Of a stretch of 64,000 bases of DNA, positions 25,670 through 36,489 are shown piece by piece. Below the pieces are notes generated by a model. The model ran no database searches. It was not told the DNA's origin and saw only the letters and a program-made list of their open reading frames with translations. Source of the stretch: Chrysomallon squamiferum (Eukaryota > Mollusca > Gastropoda > Neomphalida > Peltospiridae); contig CM022665.1 of assembly GCA_012295275.1 (NCBI GenBank), positions 20,993,150 through 21,057,149 on the forward strand. Reading direction: 5' to 3'. Every line of letters starts with the position of its first letter. Positions within the stretch are counted from its first letter, which is position 1. Made by a program: the position numbers and the translations under genes.

Positions 25670-26230
25670 ACAAACAGGTGGCCGTCGTAGTAGCCTTGGC
25701 CTCGATGTTGTAGTAAAAACGTTGTGGACGCTGTGTGTTTTGTCGCCACACGAACAGTTTGTCCGATCAGCCTTTTCACTCACCTTCAACGTTTACCTTA
25801 GAGATCAAAGAGATCTGTGGCAAATCCGTCCCCAGCAGATCTGTCCTCAATTGTTTGACTGCTAGATCCTTCATCCTCTACTGCAAATTTGCACGAGTCT
25901 CGCACTGTTTGCACGGGCTTTTTATCAGTGCGTTTCGATTGTGTTTGCGAAATGTGCACAATACTGTATTCATCGAGTTAGCGAGAGTCAGTGGTTTCCA
26001 CTGTTTGTTCCCATCGTCGTTCTCAAAAGTGGCGTTGTGCGGATGCGTTGTTAGCCGGTCTGTATAAACTGAAGTCTTTTTCTGGATTACAAAAGACAAC
26101 ATTCGCGAATACACAAGGAACAAAAATAAAGAACAAATCTGAAGTTTTGTTCGGCGGCCGTATCGACTTTTGGCGGGGAGTGGCGAGTATTGGCGGCGAG
26201 GCGGGGTACACTTAACTGTGGTGTGAGACC
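25670..26230. other. GC-richer island without a recognised gene
   Basis: Unique CpG-containing sequence ending in a cluster of TTGGCGG-type motifs (TTTTGGCGGG at about 26167, TTGGCGGCG at about 26189) similar to E2F sites. Open frames of 110 and 126 codons on opposite strands show no recognisable domain. Could be a promoter of an unseen transcript. Confidence 0.35.
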
Positions 26231-26640
26231 ATTTCTTTTCGTGGCTGTCTGTAAACACTGGTTATCTGCTCTTAGTCCGCTTTGATTAACTTCAAAACAA
26301 AACGAAAATCAGGACTAAAAAAATAAAATAATATATATATAAATATATTAAAATTATATATATATATATTTAAATCTATTAAAATGTATATAATAATAAC
26401 AACTTCATCACAACAACAACAATAATAATAATAATAAAATAACACAACCCCCAAAAATAAAATGTTAATGATAATTACAATGACAATAACATTAATGTAT
26501 ATGTTATCTTTCATCATTTTTCCTGTCTTCGTATATTTAAAATATCTACTTTTAATATCTAAACACCATTAATATTGAAATACTCTCAGGATTCATATTT
26601 AAACTCCTGATCAACTTTGAATGATATATAATGAAGACCA
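26231..26640. other. AT-rich spacer with TA and AAC repeats
   Basis: TA runs near 26332-26370 and AAC/AAT units near 26410-26437; no gene. Confidence 0.5.
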
Positions 26641-27230
26641 AATTCGTAAAATATGAGGTACACTTTTTGTTGCTAATCATAGAATGGTTGCTACTGAAAC
26701 CGTTCCCGGGCAACAGGCTTTGTGACGTCAGCGACAGTCTCTGGTTTTGAGTCGTAACACAATAATTATGACTGTGAGTATTCGTGTGTATGTCAAACAG
26801 TGACTATGTAGGTAAATGAAGAGCAGTTCAACAGTCAGAGTCAGGGAAGCGTTACTGGTATTTGAAAACTGTTTGTTGAGGGATTTCTGACTTCAAAATT
26901 TCATTTCAGAATAACTCTTGAGTAAACACTGACCCGGGCTATGTCAAACTGAACACAGTGAGTCTGCCACTTTCGTTTATCGTCGAATAGATGACATTTT
27001 GAGAGAGAAAAAAAAGAAGCGAAAATGAAATTGTGAATGAGTGGGTTACAGACTGGGTTGTAATTTCGTTTAAAAACCATCAGAAAAGAGTTTACTTGAC
27101 TAACATGACTAAGCCGCGAACTGCGTTACCCCGGCAGACGACATTTACCGAAAGCCAAGTGGGCGTTCTCCTCTCCGTCTCTACGGTTAGTTAAAGAAGG
27201 GGGGGAGAAAAAAAAGGCGGAATTAGGTAT
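26641..27230. other. Mixed-composition island with a CRE octamer
   Basis: Perfect TGACGTCA at 26723-26730 close to CCCGGGCAACAGG, and a CpG-rich stretch near 27110-27190. No gene recognised. Confidence 0.3.
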
Positions 27231-27339
27231 ACTCACGATAACACATTATTAAAGTCAATACCTAAGCGCGGTAATTATCTTTTGGTGCACATGTACGAAT
27301 AAAAATATGTTAACAGTATTAAAAAAGAAAAAAGTAAAA

Positions 27340-27343
27340 CAAT

Positions 27344-27381
<38 letters not shown>

Positions 27382-27735
27382 CAGAACAGTTTATTCTTAT
27401 GGCAATTCCTATATATATTTTTTGATTGGTTTGTTTGTTTCATTTAAAATGAGGGTTAAAGAAATAGTCTTAATATATTTCATTTAGTTCCGTAAAATGA
27501 ATTAATCTGAGTTTTTTTCGCTGCCCAACGATATTTATTAACAATAAAGTTTGGAGGTACTGAAACAGGACCGAAGCACTTATTTCACTGAGGATGTCTT
27601 TCTAATTTCTACTGAATATACTTCTTATAAGGAAATGCATAGAAAAAATGATAATATAAAAAAAAAAAAAAAAAAATAAAAAAAAAAAAATAAAAAAAAA
27701 AAAAATAAATAAATATAAATATAAATATATATAAG
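27340..27735. repeat. Poly-A tracts
   Basis: A run of about 32 bases at 27348-27379 and an A-rich tract at 27658-27715, separated by AT-rich unique sequence. Confidence 0.85.
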
Positions 27736-27819
27736 TCATAATCAAAAATTTAAATTTGCCAGTGATATTTTCAGTAATAATGAAGGTAAAGAATATGAAT
27801 TTTTAAATCACTTCCAAAT

Positions 27820-28060
27820 TGATCTCCGAATACAAACACATCCATCTGCTCGCACTCACAGACAGAAACCCAAACATACATAAAAATGTATTCAAGCTAT
27901 TACCTCATACATATTTTAATGACTTAGTATTTATTTGTATTATTATCACACACAAACACATACACACACATATAAACATTTAATAATTACGCGTATGAAA
28001 ACACACACAAACACACACTCACGTACGTACGTACATACATACATACAATATATACTTATA
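27820..28060. repeat. ACAC-rich and TACG/TACA repeats
   Basis: Scattered CACACA and TACA units with TACGTACG at about 28023-28034 and CATA units after it. Confidence 0.65.
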
Positions 28061-28149
28061 CGTTTCTTAAACAAATTTCACATTCAAATTCCATGCCGGG
28101 GCATTACTCAATACATATTTTATTTTTATTGTACCGTCACATGTCAAAT

Positions 28150-28520
28150 AAAATTTGAATTACCTATTACACAATTTCTATCTACAGTTGTTTCCCTTGG
28201 AGACACGTGCCATCGATTTATGACACGTCACACGGGCGCAGCACCTGACAAATTCATCAGTGTCGAGTTGTCCCCCTTTGTCCACGTCGTTAAACTTCCT
28301 CTCCGTGTAATCGCTAGTCTCGATAAAGCCGAACTAATTACAATACCGTATCTAATTATGGAGTAACGTCCCGCCTGCCGTAATTACGTAGATGTACAGC
28401 ACTCTCGTGAAAATTACTCACTCTTCACAAATTAGTCTCACGCTGTTCAATAGGCGATGATGAGATGGTGATAAATTTCAGTGGCCTCCGCTAATCGAGA
28501 TGAAAGCTTTGAATGCGAAA
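28150..28520. promoter_or_regulatory. Candidate enhancer island rich in homeodomain-type sites
   Basis: Unique GC-richer block in a gene-poor interval, with ATCGATTTATGAC (Hox/Cdx-like), three TAATTA-type strings (CTAATTACAATACC, CTAATTATGGAG, GTAATTACG) within 70 bases, and conserved-looking non-repetitive flanks. Function is inference. Confidence 0.35.
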
Positions 28521-28860
28521 AGCGATAGATAGCAGCGAATAATGAGCCAGAGTACCAGAGAACATACGGAAAGGTATACAAACGCAATATCACACAGATA
28601 CGAACCACTATAAAATATACAGACAATATGTCACACCCAAAAACGTACATAGACACATATAACATAAATACGAACTATCACAAAATATTCGTTCCAAACT
28701 ATACACGTACATACAGAAACACATACAGACATAAACAATATCGTTTATGATTGTTTTGTTTATACGTCCGGGGATAAACAAGTAATGTTGGTATGTTGCA
28801 AGCACATAATTATTACTGACTGATTTGTTTAAACTGTTGATGAAATATAAAAACTGAAAT
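28521..28860. other. AT-rich spacer
   Basis: Unique sequence with loose CACA/TACA phrases; no gene seen. Confidence 0.4.
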
Positions 28861-28924
28861 GAATGGGGAAACAAAAATAAGAAAAAAAAACCCGAATTTT
28901 TCTAACCCAGAATTAACAAAAAGT

Positions 28925-29010
28925 AGAAGAAGAAAAAAGAAAAAAAAGAAGATGAAGAAGAAGAAGAAGAAGAAGATGATGATGATGATAAAACAAACAA
29001 ACAAACAAAT
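28925..29010. repeat. GAA/GAT triplets and ACAAA units
   Basis: AGA, GAA and GAT triplets followed by CAAA units. Confidence 0.8.
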
Positions 29011-29039
29011 AAATTTGCTTTTCTTAATAGATATGATCA

Positions 29040-29480
29040 TCACAGTGACGTCATCTTATTTTTTCTGAAATTCTGGATTTGTTTCTATCCACTGATCTGC
29101 GTGTAACAATAACACACGAATGAACTTCATGTAGTTTTTAACTCTGCCAACCCTCCCATCGGGATCACTATGCAATGTAGGCCACCCCTGTCTGTTATTG
29201 CATGCCTCGCCCTTGCTTCGTACATTTCGCCATATTGAATATGACAAGCCCGGTGTGTGCTCGTGTTTGATGTCCGTCATTCTCCTACGAAGATGAGTGT
29301 TCGCACGCGTTGGAAACACTCGTACATTGCGCGGAATGTTGTCTGACATTTTTTCATGTCCACCTCTTCAAAACTGACCACTAACTGGACACAGACCACG
29401 CGCTTTGAGCCACTGTCTTAAAGGAGTTTGTTCTGTGTTATTAACATCTGGGTGTAAATTAAACGGAATAAGGTAATAAA
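29040..29480. other. GC-richer island with a CRE octamer
   Basis: TGACGTCA at 29046-29053 followed by about 400 bases of CpG-containing unique sequence. A 97-codon minus-strand open frame (29056-29349) starts MSDNIPRNVRVF; I recognise no domain in it. It may be a small gene, a mobile-element piece or non-coding. Confidence 0.3.
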
Positions 29481-30100
29481 CGAAAACACATTGTGTCTTT
29501 GATTCGTACGTTACGTGCTCTGGGATTCATTTCCGATAGCACGTGCTAATAACATTAAAAAATAAATAAATAAATTAATAATAAATAAATAAAATAAAAT
29601 AAAGTAAAAAAATAAAATAATAAATAAGATCCAAGAAACAATGTATCTATCAGATTCGGAGACACTAACTAGATCGTAATATTGAAAGACAATATATTTT
29701 GTTCATATTACAAACTACACTGAAACTTTATTTGATACAACCATTTTGATTTACTGTTTCACTGACGGATGATTCTGTTACATATTTTTATTTCTATAGT
29801 TCTTTATTTTATTAGTTAATTAATTAATTTATTTATTTACTTATTTGATAACCTTTTTCATTTCTGACAATATATATATATCTATCTTTCTAACCTTCCT
29901 TCTGTCTCGTTTTCTTTCTGCCCGACTATATATATAACTGTTTGTTTAATTATTTCAATAATGACGATGATAATTAAATTGGTGATACTGATTATCGTAT
30001 CAGTAACAATAAGAACAACAACAACAATAATAATAATAATAAATAGTTATAACAGAAGAATAAGAAGAAGATGATGATGTTGATGATGATGATGATGATG
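29481..30100. repeat. AT-rich spacer with AAAT, TA and GAT repeats
   Basis: AAAT units near 29560-29625, TTAA units near 29812-29850, ACA/AAT units near 30012-30045 and GAT units at 30069-30100. No gene. Confidence 0.6.
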
Positions 30101-30590
30101 TCAATGATGGCAAAAGCGGAGGAGAAGAAGGAGGGTCGAGATTCACTGTAAATTGATAACATTTATAAAGGTAATTAATCAGAGCTATATAATTAAATAC
30201 ATATTATTTGCTTCACGTTAAGAAATAAAACCATTTAAAACTATTTATTACACCACATTTCACATCATTATGGTCTGCACTGAACGACATCATTTCCAGG
30301 CAGACAACAACTACGGCGACAGGAGGATGTTAACGTGGACGTGGGGTATGTGTGAAAATATGTTCCCTTTCTTTGAAGGCCGTTCACCTGTGTCACACGG
30401 TAAAACCTTCAAAGTGACACCTATGATAATTTGCTACTTTGACCTTAAGAAAAAAAATTAAAAGCAAACAATAATTTCACAACGTCATCATGCACTTAAA
30501 GACACCCACCATCTAAGAAGAAAAAAAGTGGGTTTTTTTTTGCTTATTTGTTACTTTAGTTTTCAGACCATCAAAATGAATTGAGTTATC
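30101..30590. other. Unique spacer
   Basis: Non-repetitive sequence with a 63-codon open frame (30270-30461) that I do not recognise; no supported gene. Confidence 0.35.
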
Positions 30591-30597
30591 TCCCTTT

Positions 30598-30748
30598 ACA
30601 ACAACAGCAGCAGCAACAACAACAACAACAACAACAACAACCACGACCACTACTACTTCTACTCTACTGGCATTATAACTGCTACTTCTAATACTACGAT
30701 TACTGTTATTACTGCTAATGTTAATACAAATACTGACACTACTACTAC

Positions 30749-30799
<51 letters not shown>

Positions 30800-30835
30800 G
30801 ATTATGATTATGATTATTATTATTATTATTATGTC
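30598..30835. repeat. CAG/ACA/ACT/ATT triplet tract
   Basis: CAG and ACA units, ACT units, then about 17 ATT units at 30750-30799 and ATG/ATT units. Confidence 0.88.
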
Positions 30836-31185
30836 TTGATTTATAATATTTGTATTCATTCATAGTGTTGTTGCTCTTTGTAAACAAATAGGAAGACGAG
30901 ATCGAGGAAGAAATTTGAAACAAAGATACTCACGCAGACACGCACACTGTATTGTAATGTTTATCGTATGAGACTGAAATTCCATTATTTATCTTTCAAC
31001 ATGTATGTAAATATTTATATTTATTACTATATCATAATATCCCTATTAATATAAATATCTTAGTATTTCTGAAAACATAATATCTTAATATCCCAAAAGA
31101 CATAATAAGATGTTATTATTTATGAATACATTTCGTCGCTTAGCTATAAGTAACCGACCGACACTAAAACGTGATTGTCATTTAA
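30836..31185. other. AT-rich spacer
   Basis: Unique AT-rich sequence with recurring TAATATC phrases; no gene seen. Confidence 0.4.
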
Positions 31186-31189
31186 TAAT

Positions 31190-31565
31190 CGTAAAACCGG
31201 TGCAGAGTAACAAATAGTTCCTTGTGTTAGTTTCTTTGATAACCGTATTAGCCAAGCAAATGTCGAGTTACACCGTTTCTCTTCTCACGTGCTAATTACT
31301 GTGAAAACAGCTCTCTGTACTTTCAGAAGGCACGAAAAGAAAATAGTCTATAAGGCCGTCAGCCGTGCAGTTGATTAACACAAACAAACACGGAAGAAGA
31401 TAAAGCGAATGTTGTTATTCTTTTCTTCTGGAACGTGCTGGAGGAGGCTGAAGGACGTTTCCCTGGTGTGTTTCTCCAGCGCAAAGCTAAAGATCACACA
31501 ACGTCCGTCTTCAAGAGTTAGATTACCTCATGTTTAACAATGGTTCTTGTCGTACGATCGCTCAG
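31190..31565. promoter_or_regulatory. Candidate regulatory island
   Basis: Unique GC-richer block with CACGTGCTAATTACTG, GTTGATTAACAC and GAAGATAAAGCG strings. Position in a gene-poor interval suggests an enhancer; no direct evidence. Confidence 0.28.
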
Positions 31566-31589
31566 ATATATCGGAATTATTTCAATAAA

Positions 31590-31592
<3 letters not shown>

Positions 31593-31676
<84 letters not shown>
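31593..31676. repeat. GA dinucleotide repeat
   Basis: About 41 uninterrupted GA units. Confidence 0.97.
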
Positions 31677-31680
<4 letters not shown>

Positions 31681-31844
31681 AACACAGACAAATAGAAATG
31701 TAACTAATTAAACTTTTTCTCTAGAAAGGGAATCAATTAACAAATTACTTATTTAATAGTTTTAAAACATGATACAGATATATTATGTGGTATTCCTTTT
31801 TGATTAACATCAAGAGATTTTATAGTTTTATACATATACATATC

Positions 31845-31850
31845 TATCTA

Positions 31851-31886
<36 letters not shown>

Positions 31887-31902
31887 CCTGTCTATCTATC
31901 CA
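31845..31902. repeat. TCTG/TCTA tetranucleotide repeat
   Basis: About 13 TCTG/TCTA units with one TTTG and one CCTG change. Confidence 0.9.
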
Positions 31903-31959
31903 TTTTCTCTCTGGTACATTTTTTGACGTTTGTTTGTGGTGCAATAGGATGTGGTCCAC

Positions 31960-32149
31960 GAACGAATAGTTTTGATTTCAGTAGCTTAACGAGTCCTAAC
32001 CGTAGTTTTCGGAATGTTTTCAAAAAGGATTTAGTTTGCAGTATTATCTATGATCTAAGAACTAAACTTCTAATAGCTTAACTAACCAGTCGAAATCATA
32101 CTATACGAAATGTTTTCAGAAGTGTTAATTTATAAACGATTTATAATTT

Positions 32150-32228
<79 letters not shown>

Positions 32229-32345
32229 GGAAGTTATTACAAACGAAACCATTGTATTCGAAATGTTTCTAGAAGAGATGACTTTTAAATGGTTTCTAAT
32301 TCAGTTGTTTTTGTTGGGGTTTTGGGGGTGTTTTTTTTTTTTTTT
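31960..32345. repeat. Degenerate repeat around a long TTTA/poly-T tract
   Basis: CGGAATGTTTTCAAAA, CGAAATGTTTTCAGAAG and CGAAATGTTTCTAGAAG at about 32012, 32106 and 32259 mark three related blocks. Between the second and third lies a TTTA and poly-T tract at 32149-32227. Confidence 0.6.
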
Positions 32346-32449
32346 ACTACTTAATGCGAACTGAAATAAACCACACTAACAATACTGTGCACGTTTCAAG
32401 TAAACAACACTACAGGGCAAATTTCTGACAGTAATTTTAATTGCAGTCG

Positions 32450-32703
32450 TGTGCCGCCAATCAGCGGGTCACTGCGGCGCAACCTGCGGCGTCTGCCCAT
32501 AAAAACAAGAAAAAGACTGCCAGACGAACGACACCGGATCATTAGTCAAGATGGATGCTGTGAGCACGTGCTTTACTGGATTGTTTCACTTTCAGGTCAC
32601 TGTGACCGTATTAGAAAGATACCGTTTAAAAGTTTCTATAGGCATTTTTTATTTTTTTTTTATTATTTTTTTTTTTTATTATTTAAGAAAATCAGAACTG
32701 TGA
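32450..32703 (+). promoter_or_regulatory. CCAAT/TATA-like block with a short downstream open frame
   Basis: GCCAATCAG (CCAAT at 32457-32461) is followed 42 bases later by CATAAAAAC (32498-32506), within a small GC-rich island. The spacing suits a core promoter with a start near 32530. An ATG at 32551 opens 50 codons to a TGA at 32701, but the second half is T-tract sequence, so the frame is not convincing as a protein. Confidence 0.3.
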
Positions 32704-32709
32704 ATATTA

Positions 32710-33188
32710 CACTGCTAATACTTTGATTTCAAAGGGACTTAATAATAATTTTTTAATTTATTATATATATATTTATTTATTCATTTTTGAATTAATCAAT
32801 AAAACCTTTTTTTATAAGGTTCATTCCGTTGACCACGCTAACTGAAAATTAATCTGAACTGATGAGAATATTTAAAGAAGAGCAAATATTAATTTTAATA
32901 TTTATTTTATATATATATATTTGAGTCAACAATAGCTGTCTTGTAATTTTAAAATTTTATGTAGAAATAATTTACCGCCATAAAAGATGTAAGGGAGGTA
33001 ACTATCACAGTATTTTTAAATCTTATTCTCGAGTAATTCATTGTGATCCAAGGGAAGTAACTCTCACCAAAAGTAAATTAAAAAATCTGCAACATAAAAT
33101 ATTTTGTTATTGTTTTTATTATTGTTATTATTATCATCATTATCATTAATTTAAATTTATTTTATCTTCGTATTCACAAATTTGTATT

Positions 33189-33222
<34 letters not shown>

Positions 33223-33285
33223 AACATCCTTCTTATTTTTGTACACTGTATCAAGATCATTTTCTTCATTAATATGTTTATTTAT
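32710..33285. other. AT-rich spacer with poly-A
   Basis: Unique AT-rich sequence carrying two AAGGGARGTAACT motifs (32991 and 33050) and an A run at 33193-33220. Confidence 0.5.
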
Positions 33286-33287
33286 GT

Positions 33288-33302
33288 ATTATTATTATTA
33301 TT

Positions 33303-33338
<36 letters not shown>

Positions 33339-33341
33339 GCA
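33288..33341. repeat. ATT then TTG repeat
   Basis: Five ATT units followed by about 12 TTG units. Confidence 0.9.
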
Positions 33342-33712
33342 TTCATCTCATTAAATGTGTACTAACATCACAAAACCCCTTGCCTTGCTGTGTGAGGTGT
33401 ACAATAGTCTAGTTATAAATGCGCTTACATTCAAGCGATTGCTTTGTTTTTCCAATAAAGAATATTCAGGTAGCACTAATAATTGTTTGTTGTTTTCTCT
33501 TTCTTAGTAAAAGAACAAAATAAGTAAGTAATTTACTAACTAAATAAATAAACACAAAAAAAAAACCACAAAAACCCTCAAAAAACAAAACAAACACTTA
33601 CGAATTGTTTACTTCAAATGGAAGTTGCTGAAGACCGTACTTTGCCGATAATAAATTATGACAGTAATGTAACTATTATACAGAAAAGGAAAATAAAAAA
33701 TAAATAATCATA
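33342..33712. other. AT-rich spacer
   Basis: Unique sequence with an A-rich patch near 33550-33600; no gene seen. Confidence 0.4.
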
Positions 33713-33735
33713 GCAATAACAATAACAACAATAAT

Positions 33736-33774
<39 letters not shown>

Positions 33775-33830
33775 AATAATAATAATAATAATAATATTGA
33801 TGATGATGATGATGATGGTGATGATGTTAA
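33713..33830. repeat. ACA/AAT/GAT triplet tract
   Basis: AAC units, AAT units and GAT units immediately upstream of the Tigger element. Confidence 0.88.
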
Positions 33831-33893
33831 TCACTACGGCAATTTTATCTTTCTTTATATACTCGTGTTGGTGAATGTAACCATCTTTAATTA

Positions 33894-34615
33894 CAGTGGT
33901 ACCTCGAGTTACGAGTGCTCCAACTCACGAGTTTTTCGAGTTAACAGCAGCCACCCAGTGATTTTTTGCTTTGAGTTAGTGTCAAAATTCGAGTTACGAG
34001 CCAGCTTCAGTTGGCGCAACGAACATCCGCCCAGTATCCCGCGTCTCACTCGTCTACTTCACATGATTACGTCGCCGCGGAAGCATCTCTGTTTTGTGCA
34101 GTATTTTGCCAAATTCACTTTTTTCTGACCATGGATACTAAGAAAGTGAGTGCAAAGGACAGTGCTGGGAAGAAGAAGCGGATGATATCCATTGAATTAA
34201 AGCATAAAATAATAGAAAAACATGAGTGAGGTGTGCGTGTAGTCGACTTGGCTAGGCTTAACGAGCGTAGTATTTCTCCGATATGTACCATACTGAAGCA
34301 GAAGGATTCGAAAAGTGCTGTAACTCCACCCAAAGGGGTTAAAATATTTTGTCTGATCTCCAAGATAAATACACTTTACAAAACCAATTTATTACTTCAC
34401 ATTCTCTTTTATTTTGTTTTTTATACATATACAATATTTGTCATTTATAAACACATTTTTCTTATTCAAAAACAGGTTACAAAAAAAAAAAGAAAAAAGA
34501 AAAAAAAGGAGGTGGTTTTTTGGGGGCGCTGGAACGGATGATTGGTATTTCAATTAATTTCAGTTGGAAAATTGATTTGATATACAAATTAAACTCGTAA
34601 ATCAAGGCACCACTA
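33894..34615 (+). mobile_element. Decayed Tigger-type (pogo superfamily) DNA transposon
   Basis: The left end CAGTGGTACCTCGAGTTACG is preceded by TA, the expected target-site dinucleotide. The right end (34592-34615), read in reverse, is TAGTGGTGCCTTGATTTACG and matches with CpG-type changes. Between them lies the start of a Tigger/jerky-like transposase with an internal stop. At 722 bases the copy has lost nearly all of the transposase, so it is a deletion derivative and cannot move by itself. Confidence 0.85.
34131..34350 (+). pseudogene. Tigger transposase N-terminal fragment (broken)
   Basis: From ATG 34131 the frame encodes 32 residues including KKKRMISIELKHKIIEKHE, then hits TGA at 34227-34229. 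The same frame continues with a GVRVVDLARL segment and a CTILKQK segment until about 34350, where similarity is lost. This is the N-terminal DNA-binding helix-turn-helix region of Tigger/CENP-B-like transposases. The DDE catalytic domain is absent. Confidence 0.85.
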
Positions 34616-34960
34616 GATTAATTTATTTTTTTATTTTCTGCTTTTCTTTTTAGTTTTTAATTGTTATGATTTATCGAAAAACTAATACTCCAAAGAATAA
34701 TGACAGCATTTATCATTTGTTATGTTATGGTCGCATATTGTCAGTAGTAAATGTTGAAAATGGATGTAAATAAAACGATCAGTTGCAAATAACGCAATTT
34801 ACTGCCTTCAGAAGGATGTAGAATAAGGGAGGCAACTCTAATAGCTTTATTGCGTTTAAACTGGCTTTTTCTCTTTCTTTTCTTTGAAATATACCTCGAC
34901 CATTATTTATCATTTGCAAAACAGATTTTTATTGTAGAATTTGTCTGTGTTATGATAATG
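34616..34960. other. Spacer
   Basis: AT-rich sequence with an AAGGGAGGCAACTCT motif at 34825-34839. No gene seen. Confidence 0.4.
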
Positions 34961-34963
34961 ACA

Positions 34964-35115
34964 TTAACAACAACAACAACAACAACAACAATAATAATAA
35001 CAACAACAACAACAACAACAACAACCACAGTTAGGAAATGAAGAATAATAATAAGAACAACAACAACAACAATAACTAATTAAGCAATATCAGCTGTAAC
35101 AACAACAGTAATATT
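34964..35115. repeat. ACA/AAC triplet tract
   Basis: About 22 AAC-type units with AAT interruptions, between the two transposon-like elements. Confidence 0.88.
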
Positions 35116-35129
35116 GAATACAAAAAATA

Positions 35130-35635
35130 TACTCGACCCTCCATTTAACAGACCCCAGTTTGCCGGATTTTAGAAAACCCGAAAAGAAATCTGTGAAATA
35201 TTCAAATATTCTTAAATCTACCGAAATTCGGACCCGACCCTAATTATCGAAGTGTACGAAAGATGTCGCCTTGAGTCTGTTTGTTAAACTAGCCACGTGT
35301 GCATTCATGCTGAGATACGTAACATTATTTTTGTTTTTGGTACATTGACATTGCTGCCTGTATACACTCACGTCAAAACAAGCTCAATCTGCTGTCTATC
35401 AGGGTAAATAAAAAAAAGTGAATTTAAAGTAAGTTTAATTCTGTACATTGATAGTGTTAAGTAAATTTAGTTCTGTAAATTATTCCACATATTAATGGTT
35501 TTGCTATTTCTAACCCGTCAGATAACACCTTTGTTTTTTTTTTTAGATTGTTTTTTTTTTTTTTTTTTAATCTATTTATTTGTATTTTTCCCGACAACCT
35601 TCACCCTTTTACCTCATTAAATAGTGGGTCGACTG
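35130..35635. mobile_element. Probable non-autonomous TIR element (MITE, pogo-like)
   Basis: The left end TACTCGACCCTCCATTTAA and the right end read in reverse, CAGTCGACCCACTATTTAA, match at 15 of 19 positions, and both ends are flanked by TA (35128-35129 and 35636-35637). The 506-base interior has no transposase-like frame. Classification rests on the terminal repeats and TA flanks. Confidence 0.6.
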
Positions 35636-36180
35636 TATGTAAAAATATTTGTAAATGTTAATACTTTAACTGGTACATACGTTAAAGAATTCTGAATGAT
35701 TCATCTCCGTATTCAGCCATAAGAGTTTGATTTATTTAATTAACAGGAAGTTAATAACTGTCCTTGCACGAACGAAAACATGCACTCTAGAACCTAGAAC
35801 ATATGAATACACTTAAAAGAATAAAAACAACGTTACTTTAAATAAATAAATAAAATGAGAATGAGTGATATACAAAGAAATAACAAAAGAATTAAAATAA
35901 TTTGATGACATTTTTTAAGGTTTGAAATATTAAATTCTCTAATGACATCACACGCTCGGAAGTCTACTGGGTGCGGTTGAATTATGATTCATTTAGTATA
36001 TTAAAACGTACCTTTTGGCGGTATGAATAAACAGCCTAAATACATTTTGGATATTTCAAAGTTTCTGTATCATTTATTTCTGGTGGCTAGCCTTTGCACA
36101 TACAAAAAGTATAACATTCACACAACGAGATGATACTTTTCATTTTTCTAGAATCCTTTCACAACTGAATAATTCTTAAA
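35636..36180. other. AT-rich spacer
   Basis: Unique sequence upstream of the PTB adaptor gene; no gene or clear repeat recognised. Confidence 0.4.
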
Positions 36181-36425
36181 TATTGTAACAGGAGGCGGAT
36201 TTTCTGTCACAGATTACAGTTTTGTTCTACACCGCTTGAACTTTGACAAGTCAGGCCATGCGCTGGTTATGCTTAGTCCAGTTTATGATAGCTGTTAATG
36301 ACTAACACTCAAAGCTGTGATATTGGTTTACGATTACCACTCAGTATTAGGCATTTCTCATTTCACAGCTTTTCGTTGTTTTTCTGGATCCGCCTCCTCC
36401 CTCGGGGTTTGGGCTGATTTTCAAA
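36181..36425 (+). promoter_or_regulatory. Probable promoter/5' UTR of the PTB adaptor gene
   Basis: Non-repetitive, GC-richer DNA directly upstream of the start codon, ending TTTTCAAAATGG, a good initiation context. No TATA box at a convincing distance. The transcription start is unknown. Confidence 0.4.
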
Positions 36426-36489
36426 ATGGACGCCTTGCTTCGGGTAGTGCGAAAAAGTCCAACATCCATGAGCACACAGTCACATAAAA
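36426..36489 (+). CDS. LDLRAP1-like: PTB adaptor exon 1
   Basis: Encodes MDALLRVVRKSPTSMSTQSHK; donor AGTAAGT, phase 1. The next exon completes Lys22. Confidence 0.85.

Noticed and set aside
25735-26067. 110-codon open frame in the GC-richer island
   Set aside because: No recognised domain, an equally long frame on the opposite strand, and no splice or family evidence; kept only as an island of unknown function.
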